Shown here: one piece after another, positions 51,598-60,856 of the stretch
How the letters are laid out: each line of letters opens with the position of its first letter
How positions within the stretch are numbered: position 1 is the stretch's first letter
Assembly: GCA_046295175.1 (NCBI GenBank)
Contig: JBKBNY010000011.1
Span: 1-64,000, forward strand
DNA length: 64,000 nucleotides
Reading direction: 5' to 3'
From: JALOLV01 sp046295175
Lineage (GTDB): Bacteria; Bacteroidota; Bacteroidia; Cytophagales; Spirosomataceae
Translations under genes and position numbers: made by a program
The notes under the pieces: generated by a model
The model's input: only the letters and a program-made list of their open reading frames with translations
Databases searched by the model: none
Told to the model about the DNA's origin: nothing

Positions 51598-54399
51598 ATG
51601 AAAACTTTAAAAAACTACCACGTTTTAATTTTTTTGCTATTGACCTTACCCACAAGCTGGGTTTATGCTCAACAGATTACATTATCTCCTCAAGTAAAGG
51701 CACCGCTCAATATCACCAAATACATGGAGGTATTCAGGGATTCTACCGCCAAGATTCCGTTTTCAGAAATCCCGAAACAAAAATTCAAAAAACACCTCAA
51801 AGAATACTTCATTCTGCCCTACACAGCAGATTTTATTTGGATAAAACTCACAGTATCGAATCAAAATCTTGATAATGCCAATTGGATTCTGAAATGGAAT
51901 AATCCGTTGGTTGAGCAGCTTGACTTTTATGTCTCGGATAGTGTAGGTGGGGCGTACTCGCACATTCAACAAAAGCTTTTGACCCGCCCACGCGAAAAAC
52001 CCCTTATTGAACAAGAACCTCGTTTTTCGTTTACGCTACCAAAAGGATTCACCAAAACTATTTATCTGCGAGTAGCCAGCCAGCGTGGACAATACGGGAG
52101 CATCACCCTGCATAGCCCAGAGTCTATGGCCAAACACCGATTCGATGACTACACCGACCAAGCATTCAACAACGGTTTGGTGATTTTCCGTCTGTTTTTG
52201 GTACTTACACTTAGTTTATTCATTATCAAGGAGTTAGCTTTCAGAATTTACTCATTCCATACCGTACTGAAAACGTTGGCGTATTGGGGTTTGATGAATA
52301 TTATGGGGCCATTGTTTACGGCGAATCCTGACTTAGCAAAGAAGATTGATTTCGTTTCTTACAATTCCATCACACTGGGGTCTGGACTGTTTATTCTGAC
52401 CACTTTTGCCATCAAGTACTTACCCAAATGGCATGTTTTTATCATTGTCGGTATTATTTGTTCTACCGTTTTTACCGATGTAATTATTTTCTTCGATTAT
52501 AAATGGTATTGGCTCAAAATGGGTCTTTATACCATCATTCTTTCGAGTTTATATTTCTTTGGGCTATATATCTATTGTTTTATCAAAAAAATACCAGTTA
52601 GCCACTACTACGCCATCCCGTTTTTATTGGGTCTGATGAGTTATTTTTTGATAAACCTGCGTCTGTTGGGAATATTTGAATTTAAGCCATTGTTTGCGTT
52701 TGCATCGCTATTATTTGTGGCCGAAATCTTCATTTTTGTGATTTTCTTAGGTAGAATTTTTAGAAATGAAGAACGATTTAAAAAAATTGCCGAGCAAAAA
52801 CTCAGCTTTAATATTGAGCAAAACAATCGCCTAAAAGAATTAGACAACCTCAAAACTACCTTTTTTACCAATATTTCGCACGAATTACGCACACCTCTTA
52901 CGCTCATCACGGGGCCAGTTAAAGAACTCGCCGAAAAATATCCATCCGAGAAGTTAATTCCGCTCGTTCAGCGAAATACCCAACGATTGCTGACGCTCAT
53001 CAATCAACTTTTGGATATTAGTAAGCTCGAAGCAGGGCAGATGAAGCCAGAGATTACTCAAGAAAATCTGACGAAGTATCTCCGTACCCTCGTGAGTTCG
53101 TTTAGTTCACTTGCCGAAAGCCGTCAAATTGAGTTCAATATCGAATTGAGTAAAGCCGAAACTTTGGGTTATATCGACAAAGATAAGATTGAAAAAATCA
53201 TCACGAATTTACTCTCCAACGCCTTCAAATTTACTCCGCCCAATGGCAGTGTCAGTATAAAAACTGATTATTTGAATGAATCGAAAATACTTCAAATCTT
53301 AATCAGCGATACGGGTATCGGCATCGAGAAAGAGAAATTAGCCAAAATTTATGATAGGTTTTACCAAGTAGATGATGCTCAAAACCGAAAATTTGAAGGT
53401 ACGGGCATCGGGCTGGCATTGGTGAAAGAGTTGGTCAATGTACTGAATGGACAAATCGAGGTTGCGAGTAAAAAAGACGAAGGAACGACCTTCACGGTTC
53501 GGCTCCCGATTGATTATCAAACTTGGAAAGAGTATATTGTAGAAACACCAGAAGGTAGCAACGTAGCTTCCGAAAATCTTGGATTAGCTAAAAACGAGGT
53601 GGATAATTCTACGAATAATAACAACGACATCGAAAATCAGAATATTCTTTTAATTGTAGATGATAACAAAGACATCCGAACGTATATCCGAAGTATTTTT
53701 GAGGGCGAATTTAAGATAATTGAAGCTGTAAATGGCAAAGATGGAATCGAAAAAGCGTCTCTTCAAGTACCCGATATTATCATCAGCGACTTGATGATGC
53801 CCGAAATGGATGGATTTGAGTTTTGTAAACTACTTAAATCTGACGAACGCACGAGTCATATTCCAATTGTCATGCTTACGGCAAAAGCCAATATTGAAAG
53901 CCGCATTGAAGGCCTCGAACTCGGAGCCGACGATTACCTCATAAAACCTTTTGATGCCAACGAAATCAAGGTTAGAGTCCGTAACTTATTGGCAATTAGA
54001 GAAACTCTCAAAAATTACTACCAAAAAGGAATCATCGACCTAAAACCTACCCAAATCAAAGTCAATTCGGTTGATGAAAGTTTTATTTTAAGAGCCAAAG
54101 AAGTTATCGAAAAAAATCTATCAGACTCTAAATTTGATATTGAGTTATTTGCCGATAGCATGTCTGTCAGTTCGGTACAGCTTCGCCGCAAAATCAAGGC
54201 ACTCACCAACCAAACCGTTGTAGAGTTTATTAGGTATTATCGAATCGAAAGAGCAGCACAACTACTCTCACAAAATGCGGGTAATATCTCAGAAATCGCC
54301 TTTCAAGTTGGCTTCGATAGCGTAAGTTATTTTGGTAAAATTTTCCAAGATATTCATGGTGTTTCACCATCCGAGTATCGCTCAAATAATCAGAAGTAA
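51598..54399 (+). CDS. hybrid sensor: 7TM-DISM, histidine kinase, receiver and AraC output
   Basis: This 933-residue one-chain regulator has a signal peptide, a periplasmic 7TMR-DISMED2-type beta domain (about residues 30-170), seven membrane segments (about 190-390), a coiled linker, HisKA with His428 in ISHELRTPL, an HATPase domain (about 530-650, with DTGIGIEKEKLAKIYDRFYQV and GTGIGLALVKELV), a receiver domain with Asp731 in ISDLMMPEMDG, and an AraC DNA-binding domain (about 830-930). It senses an outside signal and regulates genes directly. A TTG start six codons upstream is possible; ATG 51598 fits the signal peptide. Its target may be the sulfatase downstream. Confidence 0.92.
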   Translation: MKTLKNYHVLIFLLLTLPTSWVYAQQITLSPQVKAPLNITKYMEVFRDSTAKIPFSEIPKQKFKKHLKEYFILPYTADFIWIKLTVSNQNLDNANWILKWNNPLVEQLDFYVSDSVGGAYSHIQQKLLTRPREKPLIEQEPRFSFTLPKGFTKTIYLRVASQRGQYGSITLHSPESMAKHRFDDYTDQAFNNGLVIFRLFLVLTLSLFIIKELAFRIYSFHTVLKTLAYWGLMNIMGPLFTANPDLAKKIDFVSYNSITLGSGLFILTTFAIKYLPKWHVFIIVGIICSTVFTDVIIFFDYKWYWLKMGLYTIILSSLYFFGLYIYCFIKKIPVSHYYAIPFLLGLMSYFLINLRLLGIFEFKPLFAFASLLFVAEIFIFVIFLGRIFRNEERFKKIAEQKLSFNIEQNNRLKELDNLKTTFFTNISHELRTPLTLITGPVKELAEKYPSEKLIPLVQRNTQRLLTLINQLLDISKLEAGQMKPEITQENLTKYLRTLVSSFSSLAESRQIEFNIELSKAETLGYIDKDKIEKIITNLLSNAFKFTPPNGSVSIKTDYLNESKILQILISDTGIGIEKEKLAKIYDRFYQVDDAQNRKFEGTGIGLALVKELVNVLNGQIEVASKKDEGTTFTVRLPIDYQTWKEYIVETPEGSNVASENLGLAKNEVDNSTNNNNDIENQNILLIVDDNKDIRTYIRSIFEGEFKIIEAVNGKDGIEKASLQVPDIIISDLMMPEMDGFEFCKLLKSDERTSHIPIVMLTAKANIESRIEGLELGADDYLIKPFDANEIKVRVRNLLAIRETLKNYYQKGIIDLKPTQIKVNSVDESFILRAKEVIEKNLSDSKFDIELFADSMSVSSVQLRRKIKALTNQTVVEFIRYYRIERAAQLLSQNAGNISEIAFQVGFDSVSYFGKIFQDIHGVSPSEYRSNNQK

Positions 54400-54696
54400 T
54401 TCTCTCCATTCACTAAATCGGCCTTAGTCTAATGCTTGAGACTAAGGCCGATTTTTTATTCGTAAAATAATTTATCAATAAATATTTTCTGAATTTTCTA
54501 CATTTCATCCGAAAGAAATTCTTCAAAAAATGATTAAGCGGTAGCATTGTCCAAAATGAGATAAAGAATGTTCATTTTGTGCTAACACCCGTATCATCTG
54601 CTTTGATAGATTTGTCGCACTATCATTTCAAAAATCAATCCTGATTGATTACAAATAATAGCCATTGAATTTTTTACCTTAAGCCAAACTAATGCC
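54400..54696. other. 297-bp intergenic region
   Basis: Apart from the terminator at 54416-54457 I see nothing here; the remainder is AT-rich without a clear promoter. Confidence 0.5.
54416..54457 (+). terminator. terminator of the hybrid sensor gene
   Basis: AATCGGCCTTAGTCT and its exact complement (15 bp) around an 8-nt loop, followed by TTTTATT. Confidence 0.9.
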
Positions 54697-56208
54697 ATGG
54701 GAAATCTCCCTGAAAAACCCAATTTACTCCTCATCATGACCGACCAAGACAGGGGTCTGATGCACTTCCCACCGGGCTGGGAAGAAAAAAATCTGGTAGC
54801 CATGCCTCGCCTTCGCAAGAAAGGAATCAGTTTCACCAATGCTTTTTGTAGTACTTGTATGTGTTCGCCGAGCCGTGCCACAACCTTCACGGGGGTGTAT
54901 CCGCCTCAGCACGGAGTTACGCTAACCCTCACCGAAGGGATGCCGTACTCCAACCGCGAGAAAACCCTACCAATGGGTATGCAGAATATGGCTCGAATGC
55001 TAAAAGCAGGAGGGTATTCGGTCAATTACATTGGCAAGTGGCACCTCAGCAAAGATGTAGAAGGCGACTACGACCATCTCACTTCGGCTCGATTAGCAGC
55101 CTATGGGTTTGATGGCTGGACTCCGCCCGATGCGGGTGAAGATACTGCTCCCGAACACTTCGGAGGTGGTATCGCCAATAACGACTTGCGGTATATCAAC
55201 GAAGCCATCGACTTTTTGCAACAGCAACAGATGAATCGTTCGAGAAAACCGTTTGCACTCATCCTGTCTTTGGTAAATCCTCACGATGTTTTGGCATATC
55301 CTGCCGACTGGGGCGAAGACGGAATCAGTCCGAATTACAGTAATAAGTATTTGGTCGGAGATATTCAATTACCCAAGAATATCAACGAAAACCTCAAAGA
55401 AAACTACAAACCAGTTGTTCAGCAGTTGTTTTTGCCGTACTGCAACGCTGGTCTTGGGGCTCTCACCGACGAAACCATGCAGTTAAATTACCTCAATTTC
55501 TACGGCAATCTAATCCGTCAGTCCGATTCGCTTATCAATTCGGTATTAGACACCCTTTATCAGGTTTATGATACAATTGAGGGCAAGTCTTTGGCTCACG
55601 ACACCATCGTGATTCGCACTGCCGACCACGGCGAAATGGGTTTAACTCACGGCGGAATGCGTCAGAAGGCTTACAATGCTTACGAAGAAACAATCCATGT
55701 TCCGATGGTAATCTCCAACCCAGTGTTGTTTCCAGAAGGAAAAATGACGGATGAATTGATGACACTTGTAGATATAATGCCTACGATTTCGACTCTTTTG
55801 AATGTCAACAATCCGTTGAATTATACATTAAAAGGTGCTGATTTGAGTCCAGTTATTCTCGGAACAGCCACCGAGCCTGTACAAGAAGAGATACTCTTTA
55901 CATTTGATGATTTTAGAGCAGGCAATGCCAATCTGCTCGACCCTATGCCGACTGCCAACCGTATCCGTTGTATCAGAGAGAAAGACTGGAAATATTCTGA
56001 GTATTTCTACATCGCTCCCGAAGGCAAAGACCCTAAAATGAGTCATCCGAACGAATACGAGATGTATCACCTCAAAGAAGACCCACACGAAATGGAGAAT
56101 CTGGCAAATCCTGACCATCCGAGATACAACGACCCATTTGTGGTAGCAGAGCGTAACCGTCTGGCGGCAAAATTGGCCACATTAAAAGACCAGAAATTGG
56201 CTTGGTAA
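54697..56208 (+). CDS. sulfatase (arylsulfatase family), no visible signal peptide
   Basis: The 503-residue protein belongs to the formylglycine-dependent type I sulfatases. It has LLLIMTDQDRG near residues 10-20 with metal-binding Asp pair, the CSPSR motif with Cys56 for conversion to formylglycine, GYSVNYIGKWHL near 107-118, and IRTADHGEMGLTHGGMRQK near 306-324. The N-terminus (MGNLPEKPN) has no signal peptide, unusual for a Bacteroidota sulfatase. No sulfatase-maturing enzyme is in the window. The beta/gamma-crystallin-like gene follows 35 nt later, so these may be one transcript. Confidence 0.9.
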   Translation: MGNLPEKPNLLLIMTDQDRGLMHFPPGWEEKNLVAMPRLRKKGISFTNAFCSTCMCSPSRATTFTGVYPPQHGVTLTLTEGMPYSNREKTLPMGMQNMARMLKAGGYSVNYIGKWHLSKDVEGDYDHLTSARLAAYGFDGWTPPDAGEDTAPEHFGGGIANNDLRYINEAIDFLQQQQMNRSRKPFALILSLVNPHDVLAYPADWGEDGISPNYSNKYLVGDIQLPKNINENLKENYKPVVQQLFLPYCNAGLGALTDETMQLNYLNFYGNLIRQSDSLINSVLDTLYQVYDTIEGKSLAHDTIVIRTADHGEMGLTHGGMRQKAYNAYEETIHVPMVISNPVLFPEGKMTDELMTLVDIMPTISTLLNVNNPLNYTLKGADLSPVILGTATEPVQEEILFTFDDFRAGNANLLDPMPTANRIRCIREKDWKYSEYFYIAPEGKDPKMSHPNEYEMYHLKEDPHEMENLANPDHPRYNDPFVVAERNRLAAKLATLKDQKLAW

Positions 56209-56243
56209 TTATTATTTTTTTCAAATTTAAAATCAATCAAATT

Positions 56244-57113
56244 ATGTGTAATGTATCTTTTTTTTCAAATCATAACAAAGGCGGAGATGGGCGAGCATTT
56301 GCAGGACCGACCTCGTATAGTTCTTTGGAGAATGTCTATTATACCGGTACAAATAATAGTATGAATAAATCTATTGACTCAGCAGGTACAGATACCAGTG
56401 CTTGGGTCGTGATTTATGACCAACCAAATTTCCAAGGTAATTCGTATAAGCTTTATCCTGACCGTACTTACGATGATTTTAATCATATCCAACGAGGTAG
56501 TGACTCTTCTAACGATTGGAAAAACCAAGTACAAAGTTTTCAGCTTTACGACCACCTTCCTGCATCGTGGAGTCTGGGCTTTAATGTTGATACTTTTACA
56601 AGTCTTTTCCCGAATCACGTCGACGCTACCCCTCCATTCGGCGATAAAGCCATCGGATACCAAACCCAAGATGCCGAATACCGCATTTACTTACCCCAAG
56701 TTTCGTATCCTGACGAAAGCAGTATGTCGATTTATGTTCAGATAGACCACATTATTGGGATGTCAACCGATGACCACGTGACACTCAATCTTAGTATTGG
56801 CATGGATGGTACAGTTAAAGTTACCAATTATACTTGGGATGCCGGTAGTGCATATCAAATACCCAATAGTGTTGTAAAAGCCGTTGATTTGGGAGCCGAA
56901 GTTGCAGGTGCACTTGGTGCATTAGAATCTGCTGGTATATCTGAGGCAGCTGCACAAGAGTTTGTCGAGACTTTTGATACTTGTGTTAAGGTCTTTAACG
57001 ATATATCTAATTTAATGAATAAATGGTCTGAAAATGACGGCGGACGCTTTTATATGATACCCGTGGTCTGTCATGTTATTAACAGAATCTGTTACTCCGT
57101 TACAAAATCTTAA
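56244..57113 (+). CDS. beta/gamma-crystallin-like domain protein with unknown C-terminal part
   Basis: The product from 56244 is 289 residues. Residues about 50-110 read AWVVIYDQPNFQGNSYKLYP then a SFQLYDH strand, the Greek-key beta/gamma-crystallin pattern (Y/F-x6-G and an S/N in the loop), often calcium-binding. After it come beta-rich (about 115-215) and helical (about 216-289) regions I cannot assign. No signal peptide is seen. A start at 56202 would overlap the sulfatase stop and add a Phe/Ile-rich leader; ATG 56244 seems better. The neighbour at 57141 is also unassigned. Confidence 0.6.
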   Translation: MCNVSFFSNHNKGGDGRAFAGPTSYSSLENVYYTGTNNSMNKSIDSAGTDTSAWVVIYDQPNFQGNSYKLYPDRTYDDFNHIQRGSDSSNDWKNQVQSFQLYDHLPASWSLGFNVDTFTSLFPNHVDATPPFGDKAIGYQTQDAEYRIYLPQVSYPDESSMSIYVQIDHIIGMSTDDHVTLNLSIGMDGTVKVTNYTWDAGSAYQIPNSVVKAVDLGAEVAGALGALESAGISEAAAQEFVETFDTCVKVFNDISNLMNKWSENDGGRFYMIPVVCHVINRICYSVTKS

Positions 57114-57140
57114 TTTTATTCATTCTTAAAGTTTAATCAA

Positions 57141-57650
57141 ATGACATTCAATCATAGCACATTCGCTACTGCCTTAGATGGCTACAGTGGCATCTCAATA
57201 TCAAAAAGTTGGTATCAGTGGGGCGGAACTACTGGCTCTCTCAATACCGTTATGGATTACGATAAAGGCGACTACGGCTACCGAACTTGGTATCAGGAAA
57301 CTTCATCAATGAAAGAGAATTCAGGAATGTTGGTTTCTTGTAAAATTGATTTTAAACGAACCACAGGCGATGACCATATCATTATTCTTACTGGTTTTCA
57401 GGCAACGAGCAATGGCCCGCAAATGGTTTTTGCACAAGCATCGGTACAATTTCATGGTGATGAAGACGACAACATTATCGGTACACCCGTTACTTCTGGC
57501 GATATGGGGCAGGGCATCTACGACACCCTAAATGCACAGATTCAAGGAAAAGACTTTGGCGGAGGCGTAGATTCTACCGCCGACGGTCGCCATACATTAC
57601 CAGATATTGCCAGAGCCAATATAAACTCTATCCTACAAGCAGTGAGTTAA
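57141..57650 (+). CDS. unknown protein next to the crystallin-like gene
   Basis: I do not recognise the 169-residue product. It has no signal peptide or membrane segment, is acidic and rich in Gly, Ser, Thr and aromatic residues, and contains WYQWGGTTGSLNTVMDYDKG near residues 24-43, DDHIIILTGFQAT near 77-89 and a Gly/Asp-rich stretch near 137-151. It follows the crystallin-like gene by 27 nt and is followed by a hairpin, so the two form a probable transcript with the sulfatase ahead of them. Confidence 0.55.
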   Translation: MTFNHSTFATALDGYSGISISKSWYQWGGTTGSLNTVMDYDKGDYGYRTWYQETSSMKENSGMLVSCKIDFKRTTGDDHIIILTGFQATSNGPQMVFAQASVQFHGDEDDNIIGTPVTSGDMGQGIYDTLNAQIQGKDFGGGVDSTADGRHTLPDIARANINSILQAVS

Positions 57651-57665
57651 GTTAGGGCATGTATT

Positions 57666-57699
57666 AGTCCCCAATAGCCAAAAACTGGTTATTGGGGCT
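57666..57699 (+). terminator. hairpin after the unknown gene
   Basis: AGTCCCCAATAGCCA pairs with TGGTTATTGGGGCT (with G-T pairs) around a short A-rich loop, 15 nt after the stop codon. No strong T-run follows. Confidence 0.6.
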
Positions 57700-57813
57700 A
57701 AATACAAAATGATTTAGTCTTATGACAAACCTTTTAGATAAAGTACGAACTAATCTGGCTATCGGGGCGTTTGTCAGGAAGTATTAAACCATTCATTCCC
57801 AAACATTTATCAC

Positions 57814-58353
57814 ATGAAAAAGTTTCTTAGAGTCATTCTCGGATTAGTCATTATCCTACCCATTCTATTCTTTGCTCTTCGCTCTTGGACCAAAACCAAA
57901 AGCCCCGAGGCCGTAGCGAAATCAGACCAAAATGGGGTTTCGGTACAAGTAAATTACTGTCAACCTTCCAAAAAAGGTCGTACGATTTTTGCTCCGAAAG
58001 CCGAGGGTGTTTTGCAGCCTTATGGCGAAGTTTGGCGTACTGGTGCCAACGAAGCCACCAATTTTGAAGTAAAACAAGATGTGAAAGTAGCAGGAAAAGA
58101 CCTAAAAGCAGGAAAATATACCCTCTGGACGATTCCGAACGCATCTACTTGGACGATTATTTTGAACAGCGAAACCGGTCAATGGGGGACAAATTATGAC
58201 GCCAAAACCGATGTATTGAGAGTGGATGTACCTGCTTCTAAGACTGCCGACGTAGTTGAGATGTTCAAGATTGATTTTGCACCAAATCCTGCCGGAACCG
58301 ACATGGTTTTGCGTTGGGATAACGTTGAAGTAAAAGTACCAATCACCAAATAA
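57814..58353 (+). CDS. DUF2911 domain protein, single-domain form
   Basis: The 179-residue protein has an N-terminal anchor (about residues 5-24) and a DUF2911 domain with VQVNYCQPSKKGRTIFAPK near residues 45-63, WRTGANEATNFE near 74-85 and VDVPASKTADVVEMFKIDF near 144-162. It is the short paralog of the gene at 11742 and lacks its TPR-like C-terminus. Function is unknown. The following 200 nt carry repeat words like those at 3738-3970. Confidence 0.87.
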   Translation: MKKFLRVILGLVIILPILFFALRSWTKTKSPEAVAKSDQNGVSVQVNYCQPSKKGRTIFAPKAEGVLQPYGEVWRTGANEATNFEVKQDVKVAGKDLKAGKYTLWTIPNASTWTIILNSETGQWGTNYDAKTDVLRVDVPASKTADVVEMFKIDFAPNPAGTDMVLRWDNVEVKVPITK

Positions 58354-58520
58354 ATCACTGATTACGTTGATTTTATTGAATGATTGCACTGATTCACTTT
58401 GATTCATAAGATTTACTCTTCTGCAATCCGATTTAGTCTTGTGTCGGTGTAATCTTGCTAAAATGACTAACCGTTTTAACGGTTTTGTTGACTTGATAAT
58501 TTTTTTAAGATAATTTCAGA

Positions 58521-58549
58521 GAGCGTTTCGATTCGAAACGTTCTTTTTT
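58521..58549 (+). terminator. terminator-like hairpin before the potassium channel gene
   Basis: GAGCGTTTCGA pairs with TCGAAACGTTC (one G-T) and is followed by a run of T. Another small inverted repeat, AACCGTT/AACGGTT, lies at 58469-58484. Confidence 0.75.
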
Positions 58550-58580
58550 GTTTATTTTGAATTATCAATTCCCAAAATGA

Positions 58581-59396
58581 ATGGAACACCATAGCCCTAC
58601 TCTGCGTAAACAAGTTTATAATATCCTCGAAATCACGTGGCGACGCAAACGTGGAGCGAGTTTTTGGGTTAATATTTTTCTGACAGTCGTTATTTCGCTC
58701 AATGCCATCGCCATAATTTTAGATACGATACCGAGTATCCAGAAAAAATACCACCGATTCCTGCTCGATTTTGAAGTATTTTCGGTTATTATTTTTACGA
58801 TAGAATACCTTTTAAGACTATGGTCGTGTGTCGAGGAAGAACGATTCAAGCACCCAATCAAAGGGCGACTCAAATTCATTTTTTCGGCTTGGGGGTTAGT
58901 AGATTTACTCTCAATTTTGCCATTTTATGCTTCATTTTTCTTGACCGATTTAGGCTTTATCCGCATCCTACGCTTACTCCGAATGTTGCGTTTGTTTAGG
59001 GTAAGCAAGTATTTTCATGCCTTGCGAGTGATTCAGAACGTGGTCAAAGACAAGCGAGAAGAGCTTGTTTTGAGCTTTGTTTTTATATTTTTTATTCTGA
59101 TAATCTCGTCGAGTATCGTTTACTACGTCGAACACGAAGCCCAGCCGACCAAGTTTGTGAGTATTCCCGATGCTATGTGGTGGGGCGTAAACGCCATGAC
59201 GACCGTTGGCTATGGCGACTTGATGCCCATCACGCCACTCGGTAAACTTCTGAGCGGTTTTATTGCCATTCTTGGCGTGGCGTTTTTTTCATTGCCAACG
59301 GGTATTTTGGCTTCGGGTTTTGCCGAGCATATTCGTGGAAAACAAAAAATCAAATGCCCGCATTGCGGCAGCGAATTCCACCATCATACACACTAA
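58581..59396 (+). CDS. voltage-gated-type potassium channel
   Basis: The 271-residue protein has six membrane segments (about residues 20-230), an S4-like segment rich in Arg (FIRILRLLRMLRLFRVSKYF, about 122-141), and the pore filter MTTVGYGDLMP near 208-218. After the last segment it ends in a short cytoplasmic tail that carries a CxxC pair and five His (KCPHCGSEFHHHTH). The tail looks like a metal-binding knuckle rather than the usual RCK or cyclic-nucleotide domain. It converges on the monooxygenase gene with 3 nt between. Confidence 0.88.
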   Translation: MEHHSPTLRKQVYNILEITWRRKRGASFWVNIFLTVVISLNAIAIILDTIPSIQKKYHRFLLDFEVFSVIIFTIEYLLRLWSCVEEERFKHPIKGRLKFIFSAWGLVDLLSILPFYASFFLTDLGFIRILRLLRMLRLFRVSKYFHALRVIQNVVKDKREELVLSFVFIFFILIISSSIVYYVEHEAQPTKFVSIPDAMWWGVNAMTTVGYGDLMPITPLGKLLSGFIAILGVAFFSLPTGILASGFAEHIRGKQKIKCPHCGSEFHHHTH

Positions 59397-59399
59397 GGG

Positions 59400-60692
59400 C
59401 TATCGCTTCCGCATCTCTTTTTCGATAGATTCTTTGTACGGAAAAAAATCTACCTGAAGCGTATGCCGTGGCGATTCTTTATAGCGTTTTGCCATTTTTT
59501 GCTTATCTGCCTCGATAGATTTCTTCATCTCATCTGCGTTTGGCAAGCGGCATTCTCCTTTTATTATCTTAGCGACCCATTTGGCTTGCACTTCGGCCAA
59601 AGGCATGATTGCCCCCAGTGGTTGCACCAATGCCAAGAAGAATAAATTACCAAAATCGGGGTGGATAACCTTTTTATAGAGCCTAATCTCGTTAGATTCT
59701 TCCACATCAAACGCTGGGATGTGCTTCAAGAACGGAAACGTAACTTTATAGCCAGTTGCATAGATAATTACATCGAAATCTTGCTCGGAGCCATCTTCAA
59801 AAACAACCGTTTTACCTTTAAATTCACGAATATTTGGCTTAAACTGAACCAGTCCACGACCTGACATATTCAATAAATCTTGAGAAAGCGTTGGATGTTC
59901 GCTCAACAGCGGCCTCTTTGGCTTAGGTACACCATAGTCTTCTTGACGACCACGAGCCAACCACAAAGCCGCCGAAAGTAGCCATCTTTGCATAAAAAGT
60001 GGCAATTTCGCCGTAAGCGGATTCGCCAGATTATCAAAAGGCATACTACCAAACCAATTAGGCGTAATATACGCTCCGCTTCGGGTCGAAATCACGACTT
60101 TACCCGTGTGTAATCGAGCCGCTTCGCACGCAATATCTACTGCCGAATTGCCGATTCCGACAATCAAAACGTCTTTATGCTTAATTTGGTCGTCTTCTTT
60201 GTAATGATGTGCGTGGAGGATTTCGCCCGTAAATTCACCTTTAAACGACGGATACCGAGGATTCCAATGATGTCCATTTGCTACAATAACGTACTGATAA
60301 TCATGCGATTGGCCATTATCAAGCGTAACTCTGTATGTACCATCAGAATTGGGCGAGACATTCGTAACGGCAGTTTTGAATGTAATATGCTCTTTCACGC
60401 CAAAATGATTGGCATAGTCTTCAAAATATTTGATAACATGTGAATGATGCGGAAACATCGGGTATTCTTCGGGCATCGGGAAATCGGAGTACGACATCAC
60501 AACTTTGTTGGTATTGATATGCAAAGACCGATACGCCGACGACATCCCATTATCGTTGTTAAATCGCCAGTTTCCTCCAATATCCGAGCCTTTTTCGTAG
60601 CAGTCAAACGAAATTCCCGCCTCTTTCATGGCTTTTGCTGCCGTAATTCCCGAAGAGCCAGCCCCAATAATACACACTTGTTTTTTTGTCAT
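59400..60692 (-). CDS. flavin-containing monooxygenase-like oxidoreductase
   Basis: The product from 60692 is 430 residues. It has the FAD fold VCIIGAGSSGITAAKAM near residues 5-21, the monooxygenase signature FTGEILHAHHYK near 158-169, the NADPH fold IVGIGNSAVDIA near 180-191 and IYATGYKVTFPF near 326-337. Class B monooxygenases oxygenate soft nucleophiles or ketones. An ATG four codons upstream is also possible. The substrate is unknown. Confidence 0.87.
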   Translation of the reverse strand: MTKKQVCIIGAGSSGITAAKAMKEAGISFDCYEKGSDIGGNWRFNNDNGMSSAYRSLHINTNKVVMSYSDFPMPEEYPMFPHHSHVIKYFEDYANHFGVKEHITFKTAVTNVSPNSDGTYRVTLDNGQSHDYQYVIVANGHHWNPRYPSFKGEFTGEILHAHHYKEDDQIKHKDVLIVGIGNSAVDIACEAARLHTGKVVISTRSGAYITPNWFGSMPFDNLANPLTAKLPLFMQRWLLSAALWLARGRQEDYGVPKPKRPLLSEHPTLSQDLLNMSGRGLVQFKPNIREFKGKTVVFEDGSEQDFDVIIYATGYKVTFPFLKHIPAFDVEESNEIRLYKKVIHPDFGNLFFLALVQPLGAIMPLAEVQAKWVAKIIKGECRLPNADEMKKSIEADKQKMAKRYKESPRHTLQVDFFPYKESIEKEMRKR

Positions 60693-60701
60693 AAATTTGT
60701 A

Positions 60702-60759
60702 CAACGATTTTTCAAATCGTTGATAGTTAGCGTGATGTCAAACGAGTTAAAAACTCGTT
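60702..60759. repeat. two small inverted repeats
   Basis: CAACGATTT/AAATCGTTG (60702-60722) and AACGAGTT/AACTCGTT (60741-60759). The second, continuing CTACAA, resembles 323-337 ahead of tatC, so it is probably a dispersed element. Confidence 0.55.
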
Positions 60760-60772
60760 CTACAATTACAAA

Positions 60773-60804
60773 TTTACACCTCTGCTGATTTTTTCCTAAT
60801 TTTG
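60773..60804 (+). promoter_or_regulatory. promoter of argB
   Basis: TTTA (60773-60776, one mismatch to TTTG), 20 nt, then TAATTTTG (60797-60804, full TAnnTTTG match), 52 nt before the start codon. Confidence 0.55.
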
Positions 60805-60856
60805 TACAGACAAACATCCTTCTCGACCACCGACACACGTCTGGTTTATTTTACAA

